Shown: positions 21,075 through 31,642 of the stretch, one piece after another
Layout of the letters: every line of letters begins with the position of its first letter
Numbering within the stretch: the first letter of the stretch is position 1
Origin: Lotus japonicus
Taxonomy: Eukaryota > Streptophyta > Magnoliopsida > Fabales > Fabaceae
Direction: 5' to 3'
DNA: 64,000 nucleotides
NCBI RefSeq assembly: GCF_012489685.1
Contig: NC_080041.1
Span: 102,579,760-102,643,759 of the forward strand
Made by a program: the position numbers and the translations under genes
Notes under the pieces: model-generated
Seen by the model: the letters and a program-made list of their open reading frames with translations, nothing else
What the model was told of the DNA's origin: nothing
Database searches by the model: none

Positions 21075-21448
21075 TAGAAACCTTAAGAGATGAGGGGGGG
21101 GGGGGGGCGGTCCTCAATTTCCCCAGTACTGCATTTTCTTCAGACATTAGCACTTTGGATTTGGTTATCATGATCTCCATTGGCCCCACACAAGTCCATA
21201 TCATCCTTCTGAAGTGGCGTTGTAGCGTCCTCAACCACTACCAGGGCATCTTCAACATGAGAGCCATCTTCTATTCTCAACAAATTCTTGTCGTTTGCTA
21301 ATAAGCCTCCATGGTCCCACTCTTGCCCACTTGTACGACGCTTTTTACTGTGCAGTAACTCAAGGGTGGACCCACTTGTGCTTCCAAATTAGAAAACACG
21401 AGGCTGGGTATAAAGACCCCCAACACCAACCTTATTCCCCCCAAATGT

Positions 21449-23177
21449 TCACTCTTCATCATTGGCAATTAATGTGCCATTCAAAATTCCATGATTGCCG
21501 TTATAATTTTCCTTGGACCTAGTGAGACTCTTGGTCCCATCACCTCCTTTATTTCTGCCTTGCTTTCCGTGTTTCTGCTCAGCATAATTCTTTCTCTGGG
21601 CTGTTATATCAAATTTCATGGTCGTGGGCCCCTTGCCATTAATGACTTTCTTTTTTCCTACTTGATCATTGACCACATTGATTGCAGCATTCAAAACTTG
21701 TTTTTTCTTCTTAACCGCCATCCATTCCCCACGCGTTTCCACATCAACCTCATCATTGCCATTCAACGTAACTTTGTCAATCTGGATATTTCCACCATCA
21801 GTGGCCGCATTACTCGCCCCCACTTCTGTTTCAATTGCAATCTGTAACGGACTTTGCAGAACTTGGTTATTCGCGGGTCCCACAAAGCCCCCTTCTGGTG
21901 CCGTTACCCCGCCTTCTGCCTCCGCCACCGTCGGTGTTGGCCTCGCCTGAGAATCTGGTACCACTTCCGGCTCTGCTTGTTTCCTTACCTGGCACTCCCG
22001 CGCCCAATGGCCATAGCAGCCACATTTGGAGCAAATGACATGTAGACCCTCATATTCAATTTTATACCAGTAATCCTCCAGACAAACTCTGCCCACTACT
22101 GGTTTATCCAGGTCCAATTCCACACAAATCCTTGCAAACCGACCACGTTCAGCTCTGACACTTTGTTTGGTAGAGGGAGGTTTGGATAGAGAGAGATGGA
22201 GAAGAGAGAGTTAGGGGGAGGAATGATGAAGTATGTGTGTTTGGTAGGTGAGAGGAGGGAGATAGAGGGGAGAAAAAGTGGTGGGTCCCACCACTTTTTT
22301 GGTCTCTCCAAATTGAAGAGAGATGAGTGAATGTTTGATTTATCATACCAAACAACCTATAAATCTACTCTATTTCTCTCTACTCAACTTCTCTCTTCTC
22401 TACTCTCTCTTCTCTATCTCTCTCTTCTCTACCAAACAGAGTGTACATTATTTCTTACCTATTTCTCTCTACTCAACATCTCTCTTCTCTACTCTCTCTT
22501 CTCTATCTCTCTCTATCCTACCAAACAAAGTGTGAGGGTGTTCTTATCCAACCTTATTGGCTTTCCAATGACTCTAACAGCAGACATGAGATAACTCTCA
22601 TCATAGAAGGCCACATTCAGGCCAGGGATACAAATCCAGGCAAGTGTCTTCCTCACCCTCGCAGCAGGTGAAATGAACTCCGGGCTCCAAGTAGACACCG
22701 CTAAGTAGTGGTCAAAGACCATCCAGGGGCCGCTTTCCATTACCTTCACCATGTCTGCCTCCATGTCAAACTTGGCAATATAGAACCCATTATCCACGTC
22801 CAGCAAATCAAAGGCTCCTGCCAATCTCCAGATATTTGTCAACTTGGCTTTCATTGTTCTGTACCCCAACCGTTTCTCCAGCAAACCCACAACTAGAGCA
22901 TCTCTCCACGGTTCACACATACCTTCGATTACCTCTCTGTCCATCACAATCTTGGGGAGCATTGGGTTGTCGTTGACATACACAACCGTCATTTTCCCCG
23001 TGTCAACAAGGTCTACGTACTTCTCCGGGGGCGGAGGCGACGCTCCCCCATAAGCTTGTCTTTGAACGAGGTGCCCACAGGCTGCACCGTTGCATCAGGC
23101 GGTTTACCAATATCATCAGGCGGTTTCCGATGACCCTCAGTGGAAGAGAATTCCGGTGACTCGCACTCCATCATCAT
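21449..23177 (-). pseudogene. LINE 1 ORF1 (DUF4283 / zinc-knuckle nucleic-acid-binding protein), broken
   Basis: Starts at the ATG at 23177 (MMMECESPEFSSTEGH). A 1-nt loss in the G run near 23050 shifts the frame after FKDKLMGE. The DUF4283 block follows (VVGLLEKRLGYRTMKAKLTN, VMESGPWMVFDHYLAV), then a 374-bp MITE splits the gene after KNTL. Coding resumes RAERGRFARICVELDL, then CCHC zinc knuckle CSKCGCYGHWAREC near 22030, and a polar C-terminal tail. In LINEs this protein coats the RNA for retrotransposition. Confidence 0.88.
22159..22532. mobile_element. 374-bp MITE inside LINE 1 ORF1
   Basis: 15-bp perfect inverted termini (CACTTTGTTTGGTAG and its complement) and a 3-bp target duplication TGA (22156-22158, 22533-22535). 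Removing it restores ORF1 in frame, a direct test of the borders. CACT termini and a 3-bp duplication suggest a CACTA-type non-autonomous element. The right half contains a duplicated CTCTC-rich block (ACCAAACAGAGTG at about 22432). Confidence 0.92.
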
Positions 23178-23227
23178 CTTAAACGCGTCTCTTAGGAAAC
23201 AGTTTTAACATTAGTTTATTTCCAAAA

Positions 23228-23519
23228 TAAAATTATTTGAGTCATATTGAAACTATACAAGGCATATTGAAATAAAATTATTTTGAACTTCTTTTCGAAT
23301 ATATGTTAGTGTAGCTTATCAATCATTTTCTCTCTTAAGTGTTGCATCGGCAGCAGTGCTTCTAGGCTTGAGCGGAAGTTAACAGCCGTGAAAGATGAAG
23401 ATGAACACTTAAGAGAGAAAATAATTGATAAGCTACACTAACATATATTCGAAAAGAAGTTTAAAATGATTTTATTTCAATATGCCTTGTATAGTTTCAA
23501 TATGACTCAAATAATTTTA
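23228..23519. repeat. Long foldback: two 116-bp inverted arms around a 60-bp loop
   Basis: Arms 23228-23343 and 23404-23519 are complementary over essentially their whole length (outer ends AAAATTATTTGAGTCATATT, inner ends AACACTTAAGAGAG). Probably a foldback/MITE-type insertion; no clear target duplication found. It begins 26 bp outside the LINE 1 target duplication. Confidence 0.88.
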
Positions 23520-23877
23520 GAAACTTGGATGAAGAGTTGCAATTCCTTATACGAATCATGTACATGTAAGGTAAAATTTTGAAACATGAAGGCATGTGTT
23601 ATGAGTACAACTTTATTGACTCACCATGACTGAAAGTTTCTGCAGAACAGGAAAAGTTTGAAGGATGGTTAAAAACTAGGTAATATTTTCATTTTCTTCC
23701 TTCTGAAATGTCATGAGAAGGCACAGGTTCAATTGTCTGAGATTTTGCAGTGGCGCAGTATCTTTTAATGAAATAATTACCTGAACAAAGACATTTCAAT
23801 TTTGAATAAAACTCAAATGCCAAAGACTAATAAAATTTTCACTGTTCAGACAGTTTATCAAGCTAACCTGAGGATCA

Positions 23878-24094
23878 TAGAAGATCTGCAAAGTCAGAAT
23901 CTCATGCTGAGGTAGAGTTGCAAAGAGGGCAAGTGCATCATGTATTTCCGGCAGGAAATTAAACTAGTGTGGCAAATGCTTTTAAGTACAGGAGCATCAA
24001 TTGATATCTGCTTTGGAAAATAAGACCAGTTAAACTCCAAGGAAGTGAGTTTTACGCAATCCAAAGAAAGAAAAGGCCAATTGTTATATACCAT
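23878..24094 (-). pseudogene. F-box/LRR-type gene fragment
   Basis: Reads LDCVKLTSLEFNWSYFPKQI then SIDAPVLKS, a leucine-rich strand pattern typical of plant F-box/LRR proteins. After a small frame change it continues FLPEIHDALALFATLPQHEI and ends QIFYDPQ at a donor GTTAGC. No F-box or other exon is nearby. Remnant. Confidence 0.6.
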
Positions 24095-24116
24095 ATGAGA
24101 GAATGAGAGACAGACC

Positions 24117-24140
24117 TAGAGAGAGAGAGAGAGAGAGAGA
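24117..24140. repeat. (GA)n microsatellite
   Basis: Twelve or so GA units immediately upstream of the LINE 3 remnant. Confidence 0.9.
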
Positions 24141-25149
24141 GTGGGAGAGGGGAGGTGCAGAGAGAAGGAGAATGGACTCAAGTCCAAGGGATGAGAAGAA
24201 AGAGCAGGCTCTCTAGAGAGTCCATCTCCACTTTCTTCTTCACCCATTTTCCGGAGAACTTTAATGAAAGAAGTATGTGGGGTGTTTTTGCAAGGTGGGG
24301 GGAAGGTGGTGGATATTTTTATCCCTAACAAAAGGAACAAGGTGGGTTGACGCTTTGGCTTCGTTAGGATGGCTGGGATTGAGGACCCCTCACGGTTGGC
24401 CCGACGTATAGATCAGATGTTTATTGGCGACATGAAGCTGTACGTAAACGTGCCAAGATTTGAGCAAGATCCAAGATTTGTGAATAGGAATATGAGAGGA
24501 GGGGGCCCAAATGTTTCGGTGAATGCTGAGAAATCAAAAACCGGAAAAGTGGCTCCAAGGGACAAAACTATCCGACATGAGGATGGCGGTTTTCCATTGA
24601 GACAAGGAAGGTTCTCAAATCGTGTACAAACAAATGATGGCGGATCATACAAATAGAAATTGCTCTCTGACCACGTAAAACAAAATGAGTATCCTGACAG
24701 TGAAATAACGTTGGAAGGTTCGATTGAAGGGTGAATGGAGAGAAGCCTTGTAGGAAAGCTCAGATCACCGGACCTCTTGGAAGGAGCCCAGGATACTCTT
24801 GTTATGGCTGGTTTACATGCGGTTCGGGTGAGACACTTAGGAGGCCTGTCAGTGTTACTCACAGGAGAAGTCGGTGTTGACATTGGCAGTGTCCTCACCC
24901 AATCTGGCGATGGTTGGAAGGAAATTTTCGAGGAGGTCCATCCCTGGTCCCCATCAACCTGCCCACATTTTAGAATTCCCTGGATTAGATGTGAGGGATT
25001 ACCACTGCAATTATGGAATTCAAATTGCTTCGAGAAACTGGTTTCCCCCACAGGCTCTCTCTTGGCGGTGGATGATGAATTGATGATACATTATCCTTTT
25101 CCATGCTTAATTATGCTAGACTGAGAATAAAAACTTATGTGCATGCAAT

Positions 25150-25809
25150 GACGGATGTACATGTAACACCATGGGGGCATTTGACCCCACAGTTTTTTTC
25201 TAAAACACTATAACACTAGTATTAAATTTAATAGTAAGTATATAAAATTGCCCCCATGTAATATTATTTAGTAGTAAATATATATAACTGCCCCCGTGCT
25301 TTAGAGTTTAGAGCTTTTAGACTCCTATATGTCACTTGGTTCTCATTTCCCGTAAGCTATTTCAATCTTTAACTAGAGTGTGAGCTTGTGAAATAATATA
25401 TAGGCGTGTTAAAAACGAAAAAAAATTGTACTAACTTACCATCAGTCCAACATTATTGAATTGAAATTTCTGGAACATTAAACTGACCTCCTATAAGGTT
25501 TATGAATATTGTAATGACATCTCTTTAAATTTATTATTATAGCACTAGACATCCTTCAACTATTTTAAAGGGTACATAAAGAAGGGGAGGTTAATGTATT
25601 TTACAAAATATAGGAAAAGTTTGTGTAATAATGATTTCACATGCTTCTATATATGACTTGCAGATAATCAAACCTCAATATCTTCTATTTTAAAATGACG
25701 TCTCATTTATGGCGTATATGTTAACTTTTAATAGTAATATTTTATCTTTTCAATGCTATACATTTATATGTATATGTTGCCCCCACGACTAAAATTTTCT
25801 AGATCTGTC
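25150..25809. mobile_element. Probable DNA-transposon derivative, about 660 bp
   Basis: The ends form imperfect inverted repeats: GACGGATGTACATG...ATGGGGGCA on the left and the complement GACAGATCTAGAAAATTTTA...GTGGGGGCA on the right. The interior is AT-rich and non-coding, with two copies of a TGCCCCC-flanked motif. It interrupts the LINE 3 ORF1. Superfamily not assigned. Confidence 0.5.
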
Positions 25810-26294
25810 TCTGTGTGCAGGACCCTATTGTGACCAACACCAAAGTAAGAGTAGGGTAAACTACTTGAGGTACACTTAACTTAAGAATTGGGACAGTGCC
25901 TCCACCAACAGGAGGTGGTTGATGATGAAGAAGACTCAGATTGGTCACAATTTGAAGCAAAAGTGGTACAATTGGATCTGGGCGAGTCTGAAGGTGAAGA
26001 TTTAGTGATGCAAGTTAATGATGCTGGCTTGGCGGTGGTCAAATGTATGCCCTTGGTCCCATTCATCCCTTTGCAAGCCCGAGTTGGAGATGCTTCTCAC
26101 GGTGACAATCCGTCCAGTCTTGGCTCAAGTTTTAGTTGGCTCCGACACAGAAGGCAGGTATGCCGTAGTTCAATTTATGAATGCTCTTCTATCTCGGACT
26201 CAAGATTTGAGGCTAGCAACATAAGATTTTGGTTGAGGAACACTGAGGAGGAAGCCAAAAATATTTGGGATTTTGGAAAATTATTGGGAGTCTC

Positions 26295-27691
26295 TGATAA
26301 CTCTTAGGCAAGTGTACATATTCGTTAAGTAGTAATAAAATATCGAACTTAAGGATTGCGGTTGTCTAAATCAATTTAACCTATTAAATAACTAAAAAGA
26401 CTAAGTAAAAAAGTTTTGGGGGTGAATAATTGTTGAAAAAGAACTTAATTAATTGCAAAGTAAAATGAAAAGCAAGTACACGGTATTGAAAACAATCAAA
26501 AGGGGAAGTACCTGGGGTAGGATTTTATCAATCTCACTTATGTTCTTAATAGACTAATTAACTCTTGAATTATCTAACTTATTTATGGTGCTTGCTTAAG
26601 TTTCTACGTGATAATCTCTTAACTACGCAGAACTTCCAATTAAACTGCTAACACTAATCTCTTAGTTACTAGACGAATTCAATTGGAGAATTAAAGTACT
26701 TAGTTACTAGCCAACACAATTAGAAGTTGTAATTATCTTTAAGGCGTAGGCGTTCCTAATCAATTCCTCACCGGATCCCTATTTTCTACCGATTTCTCAA
26801 TCGCATACAAAATAGCAAAGTTAATCTTCATGCATAAAGATTCATAGATAAAAGATGAGAAATTCATAAATAAAAATAGGATTCATGAGTCTAAAAAGTA
26901 TATCAAAACATAAGATCAAATGAGTCAAACCAGACACCCCAGTACCTACGAAGGTTTAGCTAAGCATGGCTTCCATCATCAAATAAATTATTAAAATAAA
27001 AAGAGTTCTTCAAAAAGCTCAAAGTGATGCTAGGATTAACTCTAGGAGAGAAGGCTCAAGGTGCTCTCATAATATCAAAAAATTTTCTTTTCAATCAATA
27101 TATATTATCCCTAATATATATCCCTTTTTCCTATCCTATGTTGCTGCCGTCACCTGCTTCTCTTCTTTTGGTCACGTGATTTCTATCTTTTCTGGCTGAT
27201 TTTGTTTTTAGTTAACACCTGCCACGTGTCGCTGCCCTAATGGTGCAGACATTATAAAGGAGTAATCCAGCGCTTCACAGCTCATTATCTTGCGGTGGAC
27301 CTCTGGCACGATCACGCCACATGGCAAAGAAAGAAGATGTAGCCATCAGATCTGCGCACGTGCATGGTAATTTCAGTGGACGCTCAGCCACATCAACCTC
27401 CCCCATTTTATGATTTTCCTGAAATTAATATTAAGTAAATAAAAATAAGATAAAAATCCAGAAATTAACAACCTAAATCCTAATCAAATGTAAAATTCAA
27501 AAAGTCCTAATTAAAGATAGATAAAAACTAACGAAATTTAGCAAATCAAAATAAAAACTCATAAAATCCTAAATTAATTAAAAATACGAAAATTATATAA
27601 AAATATCCTAAAAATTAATTAAAACCCAAAAAAATAAATTTAAAATAAAATAAAAGACCCATAAAAATACCCTTATATTCCCGGGTTATCA
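26295..27691. mobile_element. Solo LTR, 1,397 bp, in LINE 3 ORF1
   Basis: Ends TGATAAC...GTTATCA, flanked by a perfect 5-bp duplication GTCTC (26290-26294, 27692-27696). Excising it restores the LINE reading LGVSFSGKDKD without a break. No internal domain, primer site or second LTR, so it is best explained as LTR-LTR recombination. Family not identified; a long low-complexity AT-rich end (27420-27680) is present. Confidence 0.85.
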
Positions 27692-27829
27692 GTCTCGTTC
27701 AGCGGAAAGGATAAGGATATGATAAATCGCTTGGTGGCGATGCAGAAGAGGGATTCAAATGTCACTAGTGGTCAAGCAAACAAAGAGGTGAACATAGAGG
27801 AAGGAGAAGCCCAGGATAGTTCTCAATGA

Positions 27830-28225
27830 TTATACGACGTGGTGGTCGCCCACCACAGGAACGTGTCTCCATGAAACTGAATCTGCCTCTCAAACGTCAG
27901 TGGAAAAGAAATCGTTGAGTTAGAGCCACAGACGGCGCCAATGTTTTTGTCTAAGGTCTATCAAGGGATAACAAGCACATGCATTAAATAAACCCCAACA
28001 GAGCTAAGAGAATATGAATGATGTAAGAATAAGGGAATAATCTCATTAATGATAAAAAATGTCCTTAGTACAAGGTGAGGACATCCCCTTTTATAGTGGG
28101 AGTATTCTTTATCTAGAATATCCTTGGATTTGGGCCTTACATGCAAGACCCAAATCCCAATGTAAATAAGACAAATACATATACCATAAATATGAATAAG
28201 ACAAAATGGACTTGGGTCCACATCT
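27830..28225 (-). mobile_element. LTR retrotransposon fragment with primer-binding site
   Basis: On the minus strand an LTR-like end ...GACAAAAACA is followed by TTGGCGCCGTCTGTGG (27926-27941), the typical primer-binding-site context of plant Gypsy-type elements, then ATGGAGACACGTTCC with METRSCGGRPPRR, resembling the start of a gag. The LTR part would be 27942 to about 28225. Both ends are truncated. Confidence 0.55.
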
Positions 28226-28406
28226 GTGCACTGGGACCTACGCCCCTAAATTAAGTTCTCAGTTAGGTGAATGGAGTATGACTGCTTCACCAATAGTAGA
28301 GACCCCCATTGTTCGACAAAAAATCTATTTCAATACAATAATTGGATTGGAGCGAGAATCCTACGGGAAAAAGAATATGTATTTTTCTTTTTATATTATT
28401 TTTAGA

Positions 28407-28456
28407 TTAACAAAGGGATTTGCAAATAAAAGTGCTAATGCTACAACCAGCCCATA
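28407..28456 (-). pseudogene. atpH: Plastid atpH 3' end fragment (NUPT)
   Basis: The minus strand reads YGLVVALALLFANPFV, the C-terminus of plastid ATP synthase subunit c. The expected stop is altered (GTTAATC). A short nuclear insertion of plastid DNA; neighbouring sequence 28250-28406 may also be plastid-derived but was not identified. Confidence 0.8.
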
Positions 28457-28481
28457 TTTCTTGAATTTCGTTTGGTGATTA

Positions 28482-28550
28482 GGTCTTCAAATTCCACCAA
28501 TTCACCAGCCATTACTTCATCAAGACCATAAATACGAACAATGATATCGC
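28482..28550 (-). pseudogene. atpA: Plastid atpA 5' fragment (NUPT)
   Basis: The minus strand reads GDIIVRIYGLDEVMAGELVE FED, matching the N-terminal region of plastid ATP synthase alpha (G-I-A-R-I-x-G-L-D-E-V-M-A-G-E-L-V-E-F). It lies upstream of atpH here, whereas in plastid genomes atpA is downstream of atpH and atpF; the insertion is therefore rearranged. Confidence 0.82.
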
Positions 28551-28756
28551 CTACTCAGCTCCTTTACGGAATTAATTAAAGAGAAAAAAAAAATACATGA
28601 ACAATAAAATGACCCATAACATCTATGTCAGCCTTTCTGTACGAATACATTTCAAAAACCTTGCTTTTTGACCCATTTGCAACCTTAGGTACTCGCCAAA
28701 GGGGTATCAACCTTACCGGACGGGCCTATGGGCTTGTGCTAGCCCGCCCAGTCCAG

Positions 28757-29040
28757 TATTTAATTTTGTTGTTATCTAATTCAGAATGAGAAGAAAAGAA
28801 TAAGAACAATGCAAGAAAGGGAGGATGGCAAGTGGAGGTAGAAGGACATCTTTTAGGGGTGGCGAGCGCCATTACCTTTTCCTTTGCTTGCAAATGACCA
28901 TGGAGGGTGCTAAACTTTATTGAGATTAGTTTAGATATTAGCTGGAATTAGTTAGAGGAATGGACTTACTTATTCAGTTATTGTTTTGGAGAGAAATTCA
29001 GTTAGCTCTCAATACATGTAATATAAATATGGGGAAATTG
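28757..29040 (+). pseudogene. SF3B2 last exon and 3' UTR, detached third copy
   Basis: From ATTTTGTTGTTATCTAATTCAG the sequence matches the final intron end, last exon (28785-28856) and 3' UTR of the SF3B2 gene at 62943-63170, including GCAAATGACCATGGAG and the AGTTAGCTCTCAATACA tail. The exon carries lesions (AAAGAATAAGAACAATG) shared with the copy at 39368, and an in-frame TAG. Only this terminal piece is present. Confidence 0.88.
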
Positions 29041-29619
29041 CATTGAAAAAAAGAAATTGTTCTTTTACTTGATTATTAGTGTTATGCTCTAAGACTATTA
29101 GCTTTCCTTTTGTAAAAAAAATGTTCTAAGAAAATATTTAGTTAAAAAAAAACTATGATATGGGCACTGCTTTTGGAACGGTTAATTTACTGCATGTTTG
29201 TTTTGTTTCTGTTTTCTTGTGGGTAGTATTCACAGACACCTTTCTTAGAGTGGGAGTGGAGTTTGTTGGAATGTGCTATGTAGTTTGAAAGTTTTGCAAA
29301 GCAGGGTAGCCATTGGGCATAGCCTTGCTCCTAAACATGTCTTTCTTGTTCCCCAGTCCCTCTTGCTCATCTGTTTTGTAGCTTGGAATTGAGCCTTAAG
29401 TAGTAGAGTGCAATTTTCAAGTTCAAGCTCTAAGTAGTTTCCAAGTTATTGAACTTAATTGATCATAGAACTCATGGAAAAATAGTTATCTACTTGACAA
29501 GGAGGGGCATTCCAGGCAGCAAGTGTTGATGCTACCACGTGTACTTCAATTTTCTCTCCATGTTTTCTATCTATTTCATTTAATTACATTATAATCTCAA
29601 CATGTAATTAATATTGGGT

Positions 29620-29654
<35 letters not shown>

Positions 29655-29889
29655 CATGAGTAAAGCAACCAGCTTCAATAATTGACAGTTTGTCTCACTT
29701 GGACAAATGCTAACAAATTGTTTGGCTAACATCATTTCATCAATTGCAATTTGCAGTGAATATTGTTCCTCTAGGTATTGCTAATCTTATCGGTGGACTT
29801 TTTGTCCTGGTTCGTAATGTGAGTTTTTGTTTAAATACTTATTAAAATTAATAATAGAAAAGCAAGAATACCATTTCACAGTTGTGCTT
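29041..29889. other. Non-coding spacer with a (TA)n microsatellite
   Basis: (TA)n at about 29624-29652. Around 29757-29820 an acceptor-like TTTGCAG is followed by an open stretch reading VNIVPLGIANLIGGLFVLVR, possibly a membrane-segment exon remnant; not identified and not annotated as a gene. Confidence 0.4.
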
Positions 29890-30290
29890 ATAAGGAGGGC
29901 ACTTGATAGTATCTATATAGTCTCTTCAACTCTTGAGAAATATCAAGATTTTAACATGACATTTTCTCAAACACAGTGATTAAAGAAATGTGTGGTGGCA
30001 GTTTTGGAAAAATATTCAATCAAGCAAGGTCAATAATGACTTCAACCAACGTGAGTCAACAACATTTTTAATGACTAAAGGTGTACTGATAAGGAGGGCA
30101 CTTGATAGAATCTATATAGCCTCTTTAACTCTTTTGAAAAATATCAAGATTTTAATATGACATTTTCTCAAACACAGTGATTAAAGAAATGTATGGTGGC
30201 AGTTTTGGAAAAATATTCAATCAAACAAGGCCAAATAACGACTTCAACCAATGTAAGTCAACAACATTTTAATTGACTAAAGATGTGTTT
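29890..30290. repeat. 199-bp tandem duplication
   Basis: ATAAGGAGGGCACTTGATAG starts at 29890 and 30089; the two units are about 90% alike to the end near 30290. Confidence 0.85.
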
Positions 30291-30573
30291 GGCTCAAAAA
30301 TTTTCTCTACGCTAAAAGTTACTTTAAAGTTGAAATTCAAAATTAGTTGTAAAAATAAAGTAAGAGTTGTTTGACATATTTAAGAGAAACTTGGATCAAG
30401 TTCCTTAAATCTATTTCATCAAGTTTACCAATCAGGTGCATGTACAACTATTTCTAAAAATAAATGTCATTAAAAATTTATTGTCAAAATTTGAAAAACT
30501 ACACATAAACTTGATGGAATAGAGGTAATCAACTTGATCTAAGTTTTATCCATTTTGTTTTTCTCGTTGTATA

Positions 30574-30679
30574 TAGGGATGGCAACGGAACCCGAACCCG
30601 TGGGGCCCGCCCGAGCCCAATTTTACGAGTAAAATCTGATATATTGGGTGTTATATTGGTGAAACCTGCACTGAACCCG

Positions 30680-30718
<39 letters not shown>

Positions 30719-31022
30719 CAAAACTACTCTTACATATCATGTTAACAACTTAATTTGTTGACAATTTGATCATATTTGAACATTAAGGTATCATTTTTTT
30801 GGCAAAAAAGATATAAAAGGTTTTTTCACAACAAAATAATACAAGTTGCATTTTGTTTTGCTAAAAAAATCTATACATCAAGTTAGGTTTGGACGTGAAT
30901 TTGAGACTACAACGGGTTTGGGTAAACCCGAAACCCGACAGATTTGAGTTTGGGTTTAATATGAGAGTTTGAGTTTGGGGTTGGGATAGGCAAAACCCGA
31001 GTCCGACCCGTTGTCATCCTTA
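30574..31022. mobile_element. hAT-type non-autonomous element, 449 bp
   Basis: Terminal TAGGGATGGCAACGG...CCGTTGTCATCCTTA inverted repeats and a perfect 8-bp target duplication GTTGTATA (30566-30573, 31023-31030). The interior has hydrophobic-looking AACCCG/CGGGTT subterminal motifs and a (TA)n run; no coding capacity. Confidence 0.88.
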
Positions 31023-31104
31023 GTTGTATAGATGTATATATAAGCTAATTTATTTCTTCTAACTTGTGTTAGGTTTTAGGTAATTAATTTAGGAGTGATA
31101 AGGG

Positions 31105-31394
31105 GACCTAGAAAAAAAACCAACTAGCGGCGGTTCAAACCGCCGTTAGTAAAATAGATTGAACTGGTGACGGATAGAGCCGACGTTAGTCCACTGTCAA
31201 AACAGTCATTACAAAAAATTGGTTTCGTGGCGGTTTCAGCCGACACTAGTGTTTCAGACGAATGTAGCAGTGATTGTGCGCGCGTTTGGCTTTTTCCGCC
31301 GCTAACCGCTTTGTGGTGCCAAATTTAGTGTTAGTTTGTAGCCGCCGCTAAACTAGTGAACTAACCGCCGCTAAAGCAATGCATTTTTGTAGTG
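31105..31394. mobile_element. CACTA-type element remnant
   Basis: The right end reads (complement) CACTACAAAAATGCATTGC followed by TTAGCGGCGG, a typical CACTA (En/Spm) terminus with subterminal GCGGCGGTT repeats. Inverted copies of the same motif occur at the left (CTAGCGGCGGTTCAAACC), where the CACTA terminus itself is decayed. About 290 bp, non-coding. Confidence 0.65.
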
Positions 31395-31642
31395 TTAGAG
31401 ATTAGATTCGGTATACATCTTATCTGGGTTGTATTGATGAATCTAAGGGAGGAGAATACATTTTCCCCTTTAATTATTTAATTGAATTTATCTAAAGTAT
31501 TATTTTTTAGGTATATCAGAAAGATAAATTATACTTTTCAAGGTTTGATCCCTGGACCTTTCTCACCTCAACCCTTATGCCTCAAACTCTTACCACTTGG
31601 GTGATACCTGTTCACAAAAAAACGAAACTCTCTGTGACAGCA

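Larger units (their letters stand above)
16973..23191 (-). mobile_element. Full-length L1-type LINE with RNase H (LINE 1), inactivated
   Basis: Flanked by the 10-bp target duplication TTAGGAAACA (16963-16972 and 23192-23201). On the minus strand it has ORF1 with a zinc knuckle, ORF2 with endonuclease, reverse transcriptase and RNase H, and ends GATGTAAC plus a short poly(A). A 13-G homopolymer on plus (about 21097-21109) lies between the ORFs. Several frameshifts and stops, and a MITE in ORF1, rule out activity. Confidence 0.92.
24200..27829 (+). pseudogene. Decayed LINE ORF1 (RRM plus DUF4283 type), split by two insertions (LINE 3)
   Basis: Translated pieces in order: WGVFARWGEVVDIFIPNKRNK around 24270-24330 (an RRM-like start, with a TGA after KVG), RFGFVRMAGIEDPSRLARRI and MKLYVNVPRF (to 24656), then MERSLVGKLRSP and TVRVRHLGG-like VRVRHLGGLSVLLTGE, WIRCEGLPLQLWN (24735-25124). 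The gene then continues after an insertion at 25888-26290 (EEEAKNIWDFGKLLGVS), and after a solo LTR at 27697-27829 (FSGKDKDMINRLVAMQ to a TGA). These blocks are characteristic of ORF1 of a legume-type LINE family. Multiple stops and frameshifts; no ORF2 follows. Confidence 0.75.

Noticed and set aside
24413..25051. 212-codon minus ORF
   Set aside because: It is antisense to the LINE ORF1 blocks, which have clear family motifs on plus.
28206..28478. 90-codon plus ORF
   Set aside because: It lies over the antisense of plastid atpH DNA and adjoining insertion sequence.
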